Shown here piece by piece: positions 48,883 through 56,869 of a DNA stretch of 64,000 bases (position 1 is the stretch's first letter; every line of letters starts with the position of its first letter). Under the pieces are notes generated by a model. It did no database searches. It was not told the origin of the DNA and saw only the letters and a program-made list of their open reading frames with translations. This stretch comes from Streptomyces sp. CB00316 (GTDB taxonomy: Bacteria; Actinomycetota; Actinomycetes; Streptomycetales; Streptomycetaceae), in the NCBI RefSeq assembly GCF_001905595.1, contig NZ_LIXI01000004.1, forward strand, positions 434,001 through 498,000. Reading direction: 5' to 3'. The position numbers were made by a program, and so were the translations under genes.

Positions 48883-49848
48883 TCACCAGTGGGCGTCGCG
48901 CCACCGGACGGTGGCGGAGGCCTCGGGGGTGGGGGTGGTGTCGTTGGAGCGGAACGCCAGCTCGGTGGCGCCCGGCGCCAGACCGAACAACTGCTCGGGG
49001 GCGGAGGCGGAGGTGGCGGTGTAGAGACGGGAGGCGGTCCCGTTGAGCAGGACGGTCCCGGCCTCGGTGTCGACGCTCAGCACGTCCTGGGGGCCGAGCA
49101 CGATGTCGTACTGGAGCTGCCGGCCGTCGGTGAGCCGGGTCAGCGTCGGGCGCCGCACCGGTCCCCGGAACTCGATCAACGGATGGGCCGTCGCCGAGCC
49201 CGCGTTGACGGCGGTGCAGGAGCCGGAGGCGTTGGCGCCGGTTCCGGTCGGGTCCGCGCCCCCCCAGTCCAGCGGCCACTGCAGGCCGAGCCCGCCCTCC
49301 CGGGCCTCCCCGGCCCAGAGCAGCCCCGGTTCGGAGATCGGCAGATGGGCGCGGGACTCCCGGAGCACGGCGCCGAAGCGGCGGGGGTCGGTGGCCGTCC
49401 ACTGGAGGCTGGTCTTCGAGGCGCCGTGGACCATGTAGGACCGGTCCTGCGGTACGACCTTCCGGCTGATCCGGGCCCGTACGGCCAGGGTCTCCCCGTG
49501 CAGCCGAACCGCCAGCCAGTCCTCGGCGCCGTCCGCCCCGGTCGCGTCCCGGAACGCGGCGGACACCGCCAGGGCGTCCCCGGTGGTGCGGGGCAGCAGC
49601 CAGACGGTCGCTCCGACGAGCCGGGACTGCGCCCACCGCGCGCCGGGCCAGGCGCCGTGCCGGTCGGGACGGGAGACGTCGCCGCTGTCGAGCGTCGGCA
49701 GGTCGTCCCAGCCGGTGATGCCGGTGCGGTCGATCTCGTACGGGGTACCGGGTCCCATCAGCAGTCCGGCCCACTGGATCTGCCCGTCGCGGGTGATCAG
49801 TGAGCCGGGTGCGGTCTCGTAGGCGTTTGTGGCTGTGGTCTCGGCCAT
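48883..49848 (-). CDS. Distal tail (Dit-like) protein
   Basis: 321 residues. A beta-rich N-terminal domain (MGPGTPYEIDRTGITGWDDL) and a C-terminal galectin-like part match phage tail-tip proteins of the Dit/siphovirus distal tail group. Located between the tape-measure-like genes and the hub gene, as expected. Confidence 0.75.
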   Translation of the reverse strand: MAETTATNAYETAPGSLITRDGQIQWAGLLMGPGTPYEIDRTGITGWDDLPTLDSGDVSRPDRHGAWPGARWAQSRLVGATVWLLPRTTGDALAVSAAFRDATGADGAEDWLAVRLHGETLAVRARISRKVVPQDRSYMVHGASKTSLQWTATDPRRFGAVLRESRAHLPISEPGLLWAGEAREGGLGLQWPLDWGGADPTGTGANASGSCTAVNAGSATAHPLIEFRGPVRRPTLTRLTDGRQLQYDIVLGPQDVLSVDTEAGTVLLNGTASRLYTATSASAPEQLFGLAPGATELAFRSNDTTPTPEASATVRWRDAHW

Positions 49849-49890
49849 GAGGGGCCGTCACCTCGCTTCAGTCGTGGGGCGGTTGGGGGA

Positions 49891-51183
49891 TCACGCCGCC
49901 GCCCCGTGGAGGAACAGCAGGTCGGAGGCGGTGGCGAGCGGGCCGCCGCGCCCGGCCGCGTGGTACGTGTGCAGCCGGGCCCGCTCCGGTGATCCGGCGG
50001 TCGTACGGTCCGGCCGCGGGCCCTCCTCGGCCGGGCGCAGCCGGTTCAGCGCGGAGAGCGGCTGGACGGAGGCGGCGCCTGAGCGGCCGGGGCCGGCGGG
50101 CTGGACGATGCCGCCCTCGGCGAGCTGCGGGATCTTGGGCAGGTCCACGCCGAATTTCTTGCCGGCGATGGAGAAGCCGAGCTTGTTGAGGCCGTCGATG
50201 ACCCAGTTGGCGAAGGAGATCAGGGCCTTGACCGGCCCGGTGACGGCGGCCATGACGCCCTGCATGCCGGTGGAGACGAAGTCGCCCATGCCGCGCAGGG
50301 TGCGCGAGGTGGCGTCCCTGACCCGGGCGAACATGGCGGGGATGCGCCGGGTGATCCAGTCGAGGGTGGGCTGGATCAAGCGCCGGAAGCCCTTCCAGGC
50401 GCCGCTGACCAGCCCGGTCACCGCCCGGGTCGCCGAACCGACGGCCGTACGCGTGCCGTTGAAGCCGGCGGACAGGGCGGCACCGATCCCCTTGAGCACC
50501 GCGGTGATGATCGTGCGTACGGCGGTGAACTGCGCGGAGACCACCTTGGCGTACCCCCGCACGACGGGCCCGAGAAACTTCCCGATCGCCCGGAAGACCG
50601 CCAGGACCTGGTCGAAGACCTGCTTCATGATCTTCTGGCCGGTCTGCGAGCTGAGCGCGTACTCCATCAGGAAGCCCGCGAGCGGCACGATCAACCCGAG
50701 GACGAACCCGAACGGATTGGCCCGCATCGCCACGTTGACGGCCATCACCGCACCGGCGGCGACGGTGAGCGCCCCGCCGAAGAAGCCCATCAGCCCGGAG
50801 ACCGTGCCGGTGCCCTTGCCGAGGATTCCGGCCGCGCCTGTGAAGGCGGTGGAGCCGGTGGAGAGGGAGCCGAGCGGCCCGGAGGCAGTCCGGGCCCCGC
50901 CGCCGCCCGTACGGAGCCGGGTCGCCGTGACCCCGGCCGTGCGGCCGGTCCTGGCCACCGACTTCCCGGCCGCGTCCGCCCCGGTTTTCAGCTGCCGCAG
51001 GGCCGGGTCGGCCGAGGCCGCGCCGCCCCGGATGCCGTCGGCGGCGGACCTGGCCCGGCCGACGTCCCGCAGGGCGTTGCGGAAGGAGGTGCCGGCCGCG
51101 CCGAGCTGGGTGCGGAAGGAGGCGAGCGGACCGGTCACACCGGCGAGCGGGCCGGCGCCCGCCCTGATCGCCGCCGTACTCAT
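49891..51183 (-). CDS. Tape-measure-like protein B
   Basis: 430 residues. Long helical stretches with periodic hydrophobic residues and a membrane-like segment (about 130-165). The C-terminal motif VDLPKIPQLAEGGIVQP is shared with the preceding protein. Tape measures set tail length. The ATG overlaps the stop of tape-measure-like A (ATGA). At 430 residues it is much shorter than typical phage tape measures. Confidence 0.75.
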   Translation of the reverse strand: MSTAAIRAGAGPLAGVTGPLASFRTQLGAAGTSFRNALRDVGRARSAADGIRGGAASADPALRQLKTGADAAGKSVARTGRTAGVTATRLRTGGGGARTASGPLGSLSTGSTAFTGAAGILGKGTGTVSGLMGFFGGALTVAAGAVMAVNVAMRANPFGFVLGLIVPLAGFLMEYALSSQTGQKIMKQVFDQVLAVFRAIGKFLGPVVRGYAKVVSAQFTAVRTIITAVLKGIGAALSAGFNGTRTAVGSATRAVTGLVSGAWKGFRRLIQPTLDWITRRIPAMFARVRDATSRTLRGMGDFVSTGMQGVMAAVTGPVKALISFANWVIDGLNKLGFSIAGKKFGVDLPKIPQLAEGGIVQPAGPGRSGAASVQPLSALNRLRPAEEGPRPDRTTAGSPERARLHTYHAAGRGGPLATASDLLFLHGAAA

Positions 51184-52379
51184 CCGCGCGCCTTGGAGAG
51201 GAACAGCAGGGCGGCGGCGGTCTCCTGGAGGTCGGCGGAGGACGCCTCGTAGTAGTGCTCGATCTGGAAGCCGGCGACGGCACCGGCCGTAACGTTGTGC
51301 GAGGCCGCCCGGGAGCGGCGGGCGGTGTGGCGCAGCAGCCGGTCCAGTTTGGAGAGCGGCAGGACGGCCTCGGCCTCACCGGCCTCCGCGACGATGGCGT
51401 GCACGCCTCCGTTGCGCGGCTGCACGATGCCGCCGGCCGCGAGCTGCGGGATCTTCGGCAGGTTGATGCCGAAGCTCTTGCCGCCGACGCCGGGGACCCA
51501 GCCGGGGATGGAGACCTTGATGCGGTTGAGCCTGTCGATCGCGGAGTTGATGAGCCGGATCACCGCGTTGACCGGCCCCTTCACCGCTCCCGTGATCCGT
51601 CCGAAGGCCCGGCCCGCGATGTCCTTGAGCCCGCCCCAGACAGCGGAGAGCCGCTCCCTGACCCTGCTGAAGGCCTGCGGGACGGTGGTGCGGATCCAGT
51701 TGACGACCGGGGTGATGATCTTCCGGATGCCGTTCCAGACGCTGGAGATGACGCTCCGGATGGCGTTCATGACCGTCGTGATGAGCTTGCGCCAGGCGTT
51801 GAAGTAGGTCGTGATGACGGTGGCGACGGCCTTGATGACCACGGTGACGGCCTTCTTGATGCCGCTCCAGACCGTCTTCATCAGGGCGCCGGCCTTGGTC
51901 ATGATCGGCCCGACGGCCTTCATGACGGTACTGATGACCTTCCTGATCGCGTCGAAGGCGACCTTGAGCACCTTCTGCAGGGTCTTGGAGCGGGACGCCA
52001 TGTCGACGACCCGCTCGATGAGCGGGGCGAGCAGCGAGAGCAGCTGCCCGACGATGTTCCCGCGCATCGACTTGTTGAGGCCGTTCATGCCCTTGGACGC
52101 CCTGTCGGCGCCGGACTTGAACGTCCCGATCCGCGTACCGCTCTTCTGCCCGGTCGTCCCGGCCTTGGCGAGCGACCGCTCGGCCTTGTCGGCGGCGCGC
52201 TGCATGGTGGCCAGCTCGCGGGCGGAGGTCTGGGCGGAGGCGCGGATCTGCTTGAGACCGGTGTCGCCGGCCCTGATCCTGCCCTGAAGGTCGCCTGCGG
52301 CCTTACCGGCACCGTCGACGTTCTGTTTGAAGCTCTTGAGGGAGCTGCCGGCCCGCCCCAGGGACTGCGCAAGAGACAC
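51180..52379 (-). CDS. Tape-measure-like protein A
   Basis: 399 residues from GTG 52379, which has AAAGGAG 9 bases upstream; a start 10 codons earlier (52409) is weaker. Coiled coil at 1-90, a long run of amphipathic helices (VMKAVGPIMTKAGALMKTV) and the C-terminal INLPKIPQLAAGGIVQP block shared with protein B. Could act with B as a split or paired tape measure. Confidence 0.75.
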   Translation of the reverse strand: MSLAQSLGRAGSSLKSFKQNVDGAGKAAGDLQGRIRAGDTGLKQIRASAQTSARELATMQRAADKAERSLAKAGTTGQKSGTRIGTFKSGADRASKGMNGLNKSMRGNIVGQLLSLLAPLIERVVDMASRSKTLQKVLKVAFDAIRKVISTVMKAVGPIMTKAGALMKTVWSGIKKAVTVVIKAVATVITTYFNAWRKLITTVMNAIRSVISSVWNGIRKIITPVVNWIRTTVPQAFSRVRERLSAVWGGLKDIAGRAFGRITGAVKGPVNAVIRLINSAIDRLNRIKVSIPGWVPGVGGKSFGINLPKIPQLAAGGIVQPRNGGVHAIVAEAGEAEAVLPLSKLDRLLRHTARRSRAASHNVTAGAVAGFQIEHYYEASSADLQETAAALLFLSKARG

Positions 52380-52484
52380 GGTGGGCTTCTCCTTTCTCGC
52401 GTTTCTCACTGCTGGTGGAAGACTTGAACACGGGCCTTGGCGCGCGAAGCGGTACGGCCGGGTCGTCGTTCACCGGCCGTGTTC

Positions 52485-53333
52485 TCAACTCAGCGCGCGG
52501 ACGAGGCTGTTGACGCGCGTCTCCAGTTGCCGGATCTGGTCCCCGGCCTCCCTGAGCCTGCGAGGGTCCGGCCCGCCCGCCTGCGAGGTGCCCACGGCCG
52601 CGACGTTCGCCCGCTGGTTCCGGCGGGCGGTGTCGGTGCCGTCGATCCGCCGGTGAGCGGAGTCCGCCCGGACGAGCGCCCTGTCGGCAACCTGCCGGGC
52701 CCGGCCGAGGTCACCGCGGAGGGCACCGACCTGGCGGCCCATGGAGGTGCTCGTGCGCTCGACCTTGGTCACGGCGCTCTCGGCGAAACGCCGGGCCCGG
52801 CCCACCGTGTCCCGCAGCGTCCCGGTCGTACGGTCCAGCGTCCGAAAGGAATCCGCGTGCCCCGAGATGCGGACGTCGTGCCGCGTCGACTCGTCCTTCA
52901 GCTTGTTGATCTCGAACTGCTGGCTCTCGGAGTCCGGGACGATGGACCTGACCAACGGCCCCAGGACGCGTCGGCCGTCGACGGCGCCGAGCGCCCACTG
53001 CCAGAAGAGGCCGGCGCCGGAGCCGACGAGTGAGGCGAGTGGACTCCTGATCAGCTCGGCGCCCAGCAGGCTGACCCCGGCGGTGGTCACGGCCAAGGCC
53101 TCCACATCCACCTTGAGGCCCTGCAGACTCCAGTAGAGCGTCTGGTGGGAGGACGTGAGGTCTTTCCAGTTGCGGAGCGGATGGATGGAATCGCGCAGTT
53201 CGGAGAACTCCAGCGGGGCGGTGCTCGCCCTGAGAGCGGCGATCTCTTCCGTGTGACGGGTGATGATTGCCGCCATACTGGCGGCTGACATGGCGGGCCC
53301 AGGCGCTACGGGCGGATCCGGTGCAATGGCCAC
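52485..53333 (-). CDS. Coiled-coil tail-module protein, unknown function
   Basis: 282 residues from GTG 53333 with AAAGGAG upstream. A middle segment with Gly/Ala-rich hydrophobic stretches (TAGVSLLGAELI ... GSGAGLFWQWALGAV) is followed by a long coiled coil (about 150-280, many Arg/Asp). It may be a third tape-measure part or a scaffold. No family recognised. Confidence 0.6.
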   Translation of the reverse strand: MAIAPDPPVAPGPAMSAASMAAIITRHTEEIAALRASTAPLEFSELRDSIHPLRNWKDLTSSHQTLYWSLQGLKVDVEALAVTTAGVSLLGAELIRSPLASLVGSGAGLFWQWALGAVDGRRVLGPLVRSIVPDSESQQFEINKLKDESTRHDVRISGHADSFRTLDRTTGTLRDTVGRARRFAESAVTKVERTSTSMGRQVGALRGDLGRARQVADRALVRADSAHRRIDGTDTARRNQRANVAAVGTSQAGGPDPRRLREAGDQIRQLETRVNSLVRALS

Positions 53334-53377
53334 GGTGTCTCCTTTCTGATGGTCGATGAGTTCCGGAGGGATCAGAC

Positions 53378-53776
53378 GTGATAGGCCACATCTATTACGA
53401 ATCGCACCCTTTGCCGTACCTCTTGATCGTGGTGCTCTGCTTGCCGATGGCCCTGGTGGCGCTCTGGATCGCGCTCCGCTGGGCCGTGCTCCACCGGCGC
53501 GGCGTGGCCGTCGCCGGCGATGAGCCCGGTCAGCGGTTCGGCGCGACCTTCACCGTGGACGGGGAGAGGTACGCGTGCCGTGCCGACCTCGGGCCGGGGA
53601 GCCCGCGAGGTGACGGGGACGGGGTCGGGCTGATCCTCTACGACCCCCGCAAGCCCCGGCGGAACGACGCTCAGTACAGCCTCCGGCCGTCACGGCTCGG
53701 CGGCTGCGCCTTCGTCGTCGTACTGCTCCTCACCGCGATCGTGTGGGCGGGTGTGCGGCTGGTCGGCTTCCTCTGA
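53378..53776 (+). CDS. Small membrane protein on the opposite strand of the tail module
   Basis: 132 residues from GTG 53378 with GGAGGGA upstream. Two membrane helices (about 12-36 and 108-130) flank a soluble middle with beta character, similar to DUF3592-type proteins. It is the only rightward gene inside the tail block, so it is controlled separately. An immunity or envelope role is speculation. Confidence 0.7.
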   Translation: MIGHIYYESHPLPYLLIVVLCLPMALVALWIALRWAVLHRRGVAVAGDEPGQRFGATFTVDGERYACRADLGPGSPRGDGDGVGLILYDPRKPRRNDAQYSLRPSRLGGCAFVVVLLLTAIVWAGVRLVGFL

Positions 53777-53802
53777 GGAGACGCTGGTCCGTCGGGACCG
53801 GA

Positions 53803-54219
53803 TCAGGCGAAGAACCGCAGGAGTTCGGACCGGCTCGGCGTCTGCGCAGGGCCGGGCTCCTCGTCCGGCGTCTCCTCGGTCTCCGTACGGTCACCCGGCC
53901 TCGGCACCGCCACCGGTGCCTCCGGCGGATCGGAGTCCTCGTCCGTGTTGACCGAGGCGAACATCCAGTTGGCGGCGGCGAGGTGGTCCACCACCGCGGC
54001 CAGCAGGTAGTCGGTCACGGTCCACTCCGCGCCGTCCCCGTCGAGTTCGCGGGAGACGGCGCTGTCGCGCGGCATGTGCTTGACCAGCACCGCGAGCCGG
54101 CGGGAGGTCAGCCGGCCGCGGTGCCAGTCCAGCAGGTCCACGCCGTAGTGCCGCAGCAGGTCGGCTTCGAGGGCCTCGGCGTGTTCGGTGACGAACGCGT
54201 CGAGGCTCAGCCTTCCCCC
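53803..54219 (-). CDS. Tail assembly chaperone GT extension (via -1 frameshift)
   Basis: 139 codons open without a start codon at the 5' end, reached only from the G gene by a -1 slip at GGGGGAA (54213-54219). The fused product would run from 54497 to 53803. The first residues after the slip read GGRLSLDAFVTEHAEALEADLL. In lambda-like tails the G/GT ratio controls tape-measure loading, and this arrangement is standard for such tails. Confidence 0.65.
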   Translation of the reverse strand, partial: GGRLSLDAFVTEHAEALEADLLRHYGVDLLDWHRGRLTSRRLAVLVKHMPRDSAVSRELDGDGAEWTVTDYLLAAVVDHLAAANWMFASVNTDEDSDPPEAPVAVPRPGDRTETEETPDEEPGPAQTPSRSELLRFFA

Positions 54220-54497
54220 AGGCCGAGCCCGGTCTCCTTGCCGTACGCCTCCAGGAGCGCGGCGATGTCCTGCATGGTGATGTCGTGGCGCTCGAAGCGG
54301 CCGAACTGCTCCTCGCCGAGCAGCAGCCGCAGCAGCCCGTCCACGTCGTTGTCGTCCAGCGACCGCAGCGCGGCGGCGGTGGCGCGGGTCAGCTCGGTGG
54401 GCAGTTCGAAGGTGTCGCCGTCCAGGTCGAAGGACCAGGTGCGGCCGAGCGCCTCCAGGCGCTGGGCGCGCGCCGCGTTCACGTCGAAGGAAGCCAT
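54207..54497 (-). CDS. Tail assembly chaperone G
   Basis: 96 residues from ATG 54497. Acidic and helical, with LTRATAAALRSLDDNDVDGLL, like actinophage G proteins. Its stop TGA (54209-54207) follows the slippery run directly, and the -1 frame is open for a further 139 codons. Located between the tail tube and tape-measure genes, as in siphophages. Confidence 0.75.
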   Translation of the reverse strand: MASFDVNAARAQRLEALGRTWSFDLDGDTFELPTELTRATAAALRSLDDNDVDGLLRLLLGEEQFGRFERHDITMQDIAALLEAYGKETGLGLGEG

Positions 54498-54587
54498 GCG
54501 GTGTCTCCGTTTCAGGTGAGGTGAGGTGCCGGGGCGGGACCGGTTCGGACGGTCCCGCCCCGGCCGGTGGTGCGGGAGCCGCAGGTG

Positions 54588-55196
54588 TTACGGCGCCGGG
54601 ACCGTCGGCACCGCGTAGGCCGGGTCCTTCATGACGAAGGTGGCCAGCGCCGCGCCGTCGCCCGGGGAGAGCGCGGTGAAGGTGACGCCCAGCTGCGCCG
54701 CGGCCTTGCGGGCGAGCTTGATGTCGTCGGTCGCGGTGACCTGGCCGCGCGGGATGACGAAGCGGTACGTGACCTCGGAGCCGTCGGTGAACTCCAGGCC
54801 GAGGGCGCGCTCGTCGAAGGTCGGACCGTCCGGCACGTCGAACTGGAAGACGTTCGTGGCGTCGCCGTCCTTGCGGATGTCCGTGGACTTGCCGCCGAGG
54901 AAGAAAGGCAGCGTGTCCTCGTTGAACTGGAGCATCGCGAACTTCAGCGTCAGGTCGCGGTCCGCGTAGACGAACCGCGCCGGACTGATGGACTGCCACG
55001 TCTCGACCGGGTCCAGCTTGTCCTTCTTGGAGAAGGTCACACCCTCGGTGGAGGTGTAGCCCAGGTCGGTCCAGGCCGGACCCCAGTCGGCCGCCGGGTT
55101 GTCGGAGAAGGCCTCCGGCAGCGGGGCGTCGATCTCGGCGACGAGGATGCGGCCGGTTCCGGCCACGCGGATCTCGGAGGCGTTGTTGCCTGCCAT
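54588..55196 (-). CDS. Phage tail tube (major tail) protein
   Basis: 202 residues, ATG 55196. The all-beta sequence with GRILVAEIDAPLPEAF, then TEGVTFSKKDKLDPVETWQ and DITLKF-like strands matches the phage tail tube fold (gpV/gp17.1-like). No contractile sheath gene accompanies it, so the tail is non-contractile. Upstream gap of 308 bases has GGGGCC repeats. Confidence 0.82.
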   Translation of the reverse strand: MAGNNASEIRVAGTGRILVAEIDAPLPEAFSDNPAADWGPAWTDLGYTSTEGVTFSKKDKLDPVETWQSISPARFVYADRDLTLKFAMLQFNEDTLPFFLGGKSTDIRKDGDATNVFQFDVPDGPTFDERALGLEFTDGSEVTYRFVIPRGQVTATDDIKLARKAAAQLGVTFTALSPGDGAALATFVMKDPAYAVPTVPAP

Positions 55197-55504
55197 GGAT
55201 GGCTCCTTGGGGGGTAGGCCCCTGCGAAGGGGTACCGGTGGATGGGTGTGGTGCGTGGGTGGTGCCTGGTGGTGGTGCGTGCCGTATCGGATACGGCAAA
55301 GGCCCCGCCGGAGGGGCAGGGCCTGGTCTGTGGGCGCGTACGGGCCGGTGTCCGTACGGGACTTGCGGGCGTACGGGCTCTCGGGGCGTACGGCCTCGAA
55401 GGCGTACGGACCGCGGTCGGAGGTGTACGGGACCGGTCCGAGGTGTACGGGGCCGGGGCCGGGGCCGGGGCCGGGGCCGGGGTGTACGGAACCGGCGTAC
55501 CGCG
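55197..55504. repeat. GC-rich repeat tract with (GGGGCC)5 and GTACGG words
   Basis: Intergenic region between the terminator-like and tube genes. Five exact GGGGCC units run from 55449 to 55478 with a sixth partial GGGG to 55482. The word TACGG recurs about ten times. GGGG runs of four or more could form a G-quadruplex. No gene is seen in these 308 bases. Confidence 0.8.
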
Positions 55505-55915
55505 TCAGCCGATGCGCAGCGAGACGCGCAGGACGCAGAGGTAGCGGTTGGCCGCCGGGTACAGGTACTCGGGCAGCCAGCGCGGGCCGTCCGACTCCAC
55601 GACATCGCTGATCACGATGTTCGTCCCGTACCGCCGGCCGACCGCGGCGAGCAGTTCGGCCCGGGCGGAGTTGGCCAGGCGGTGCGCCGTGGTCTTGTCC
55701 GGCCCGTAGGCCTCCAGCTCGATCAGCGGCTGGTCCAGGTGGAGGTCGTCGATCCAGGCGCCACCGCGCCGGGAGACGATCACCGCCTTCTGTGTGCCGT
55801 CGAAGCCCGGCGGCGGAGTCTCGTCCACGACCGCGTCCGCCAGGTCGGCGCGCTCGGATAGAAGCTCCACGACGATGGCTTCCACGTCGGGGAAGGTGCT
55901 CGGAGGTGAAGTCAT
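55505..55915 (-). CDS. Tail-terminator-like protein
   Basis: 136 residues from ATG 55915. The sequence FPDVEAIVVELLSERADLADAVVDETPPPG with later DLHLDQPLIELEAYG resembles the phage tail-terminator or minor capsid-connector group that caps the tube. As the first tail gene it is the likely start of the main operon. Confidence 0.65.
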   Translation of the reverse strand: MTSPPSTFPDVEAIVVELLSERADLADAVVDETPPPGFDGTQKAVIVSRRGGAWIDDLHLDQPLIELEAYGPDKTTAHRLANSARAELLAAVGRRYGTNIVISDVVESDGPRWLPEYLYPAANRYLCVLRVSLRIG

Positions 55916-56295
55916 GGCAGGGCGATCACTCCTGTTCGCGGAGGTGGTCGGGAAGACGTCCGGCGAAGCGTTCGAGGCACGCTCGAAGGGCCGGAACTCG
56001 GGCGGCGGAGCTGCGCCCGGAGGGTGGGCGCAGCTCCGCCGCCGCACCAATTGTGACTGAGATCGTGCGAGCGCGCAACCCATTGGTGCGGAGGCGCAAT
56101 TTCGCTGGGTGTGGCTCCGGTGCGGTTCGGGGGTCTTCCGCACCTCTCCGGTGCGCGGCGGGGCCTGTTCTCGCCTCCCGCATCCCTGCCCCCGGTGCGT
56201 TAGTCTGCGGTTATCGAACTGGCATTCGAGAGGCGGCGGTTCTGCAGCGGGAAGCGCCCGGACGAGGCGTGTGGAGCGAGGGAACGGGGGAGCGG
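55916..56295. promoter_or_regulatory. Divergent control region of the tail operon
   Basis: 380 gene-free bases between the leftward tail operon and the rightward gene at 56296. Contains GTGCGAGCGCGCAA (56065-56078) and GTGCGGAGGCGCAA (56086-56099), 21 bases apart start to start. An inverted repeat GCACCAAT/ATTGGTGC spans 56044-56089. The extended first site is identical to one near the XRE gene, making this a likely operator. No good promoter consensus could be fixed. Confidence 0.6.
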
Positions 56296-56580
56296 GTGGA
56301 CGGGAGTGAGCCGGTGATCAGTGCCCAGGAGCGGTTGGCCGATGTCATGGCTGCGGCGGTCGAGGTGGCCGCGGAGTCGGGGGAGTCGGGTACGTACACC
56401 GCGGAGGTCGCCCGTACGCTCACCGCCGTCGTCGGCAAGGTCGGCGCGAGAGTCGCCGTCGAGGCGGAGACCCGGGGGTTCCGCAGCGGCTGGGGCGAGG
56501 CGATCGCCCTGGTCTCCGGAGGCGCGGAGGGCGGGGCCCAGGTGCGCCGAATGGCGAACGCGGACGCGCCGGAGAAGTAG
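56296..56580 (+). CDS. Small Ala/Glu-rich protein, unknown function
   Basis: 94 residues from GTG 56296, with GGGGGAG upstream. Helical, with EVARTLTAVVGKVGARVAVEAETRG. No domain recognised. It is divergent from the tail operon, across the shared control region, and ends before a 26-bp hairpin. Confidence 0.6.
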   Translation: MDGSEPVISAQERLADVMAAAVEVAAESGESGTYTAEVARTLTAVVGKVGARVAVEAETRGFRSGWGEAIALVSGGAEGGAQVRRMANADAPEK

Positions 56581-56598
56581 CCGGGGGGAGCATGCGAA

Positions 56599-56660
56599 GG
56601 CGGGAACAGTGAAGGAGGGGCGGCACCCGGTGGGGCCGCCCCTCCTTCACTGTTCCCGCC
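56599..56660. terminator. 26-bp hairpin, bidirectional terminator
   Basis: Perfect 26-bp stem (56599-56624 with 56635-56660) with a 10-base loop. It lies between the convergent genes ending at 56580 and 56669 and could stop both. Confidence 0.85.
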
Positions 56661-56668
56661 CGTGTTGT

Positions 56669-56869
56669 TCAGCGTGCCCTGGGCGCCTTGCGCCGGGCGG
56701 CCCGTTCCGCCGCGAAGACGTCCTCCAGCCGGAACGTGTGCGCCCGGCCCCGCCGACCCGCCGGGCTGAGATGGCCCAGCTGGACCCACTTGCGGATCGT
56801 CGCCGGGGTCACGCCCGCCTCGTGGGCGGCCAGGGCGCCGGTGACCAGGGTCGGGGCCGTGTCCGTCAT
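56669..56869 (-). CDS. MerR/BldC-like helix-turn-helix protein
   Basis: 66 residues. A DNA-binding motif LAAHEAGVTPATIRKWVQLGHLSPAGRRGR is visible, close to the one-domain MerR-like fold of BldC, and a basic tail follows. It overlaps the Cys-rich gene upstream by 4 bases (ATGA), so both are made together. Probable regulator of the tail cluster. Confidence 0.75.
   Translation of the reverse strand: MTDTAPTLVTGALAAHEAGVTPATIRKWVQLGHLSPAGRRGRAHTFRLEDVFAAERAARRKAPRAR

Noticed and set aside
46502..49861. 1119-residue ORF running through three tail genes
   Set aside because: Only the last 372 codons (Gp37-like) make sense; the upstream part is Arg/Pro-rich noise opposite in frame to the fibre and Dit-like genes.
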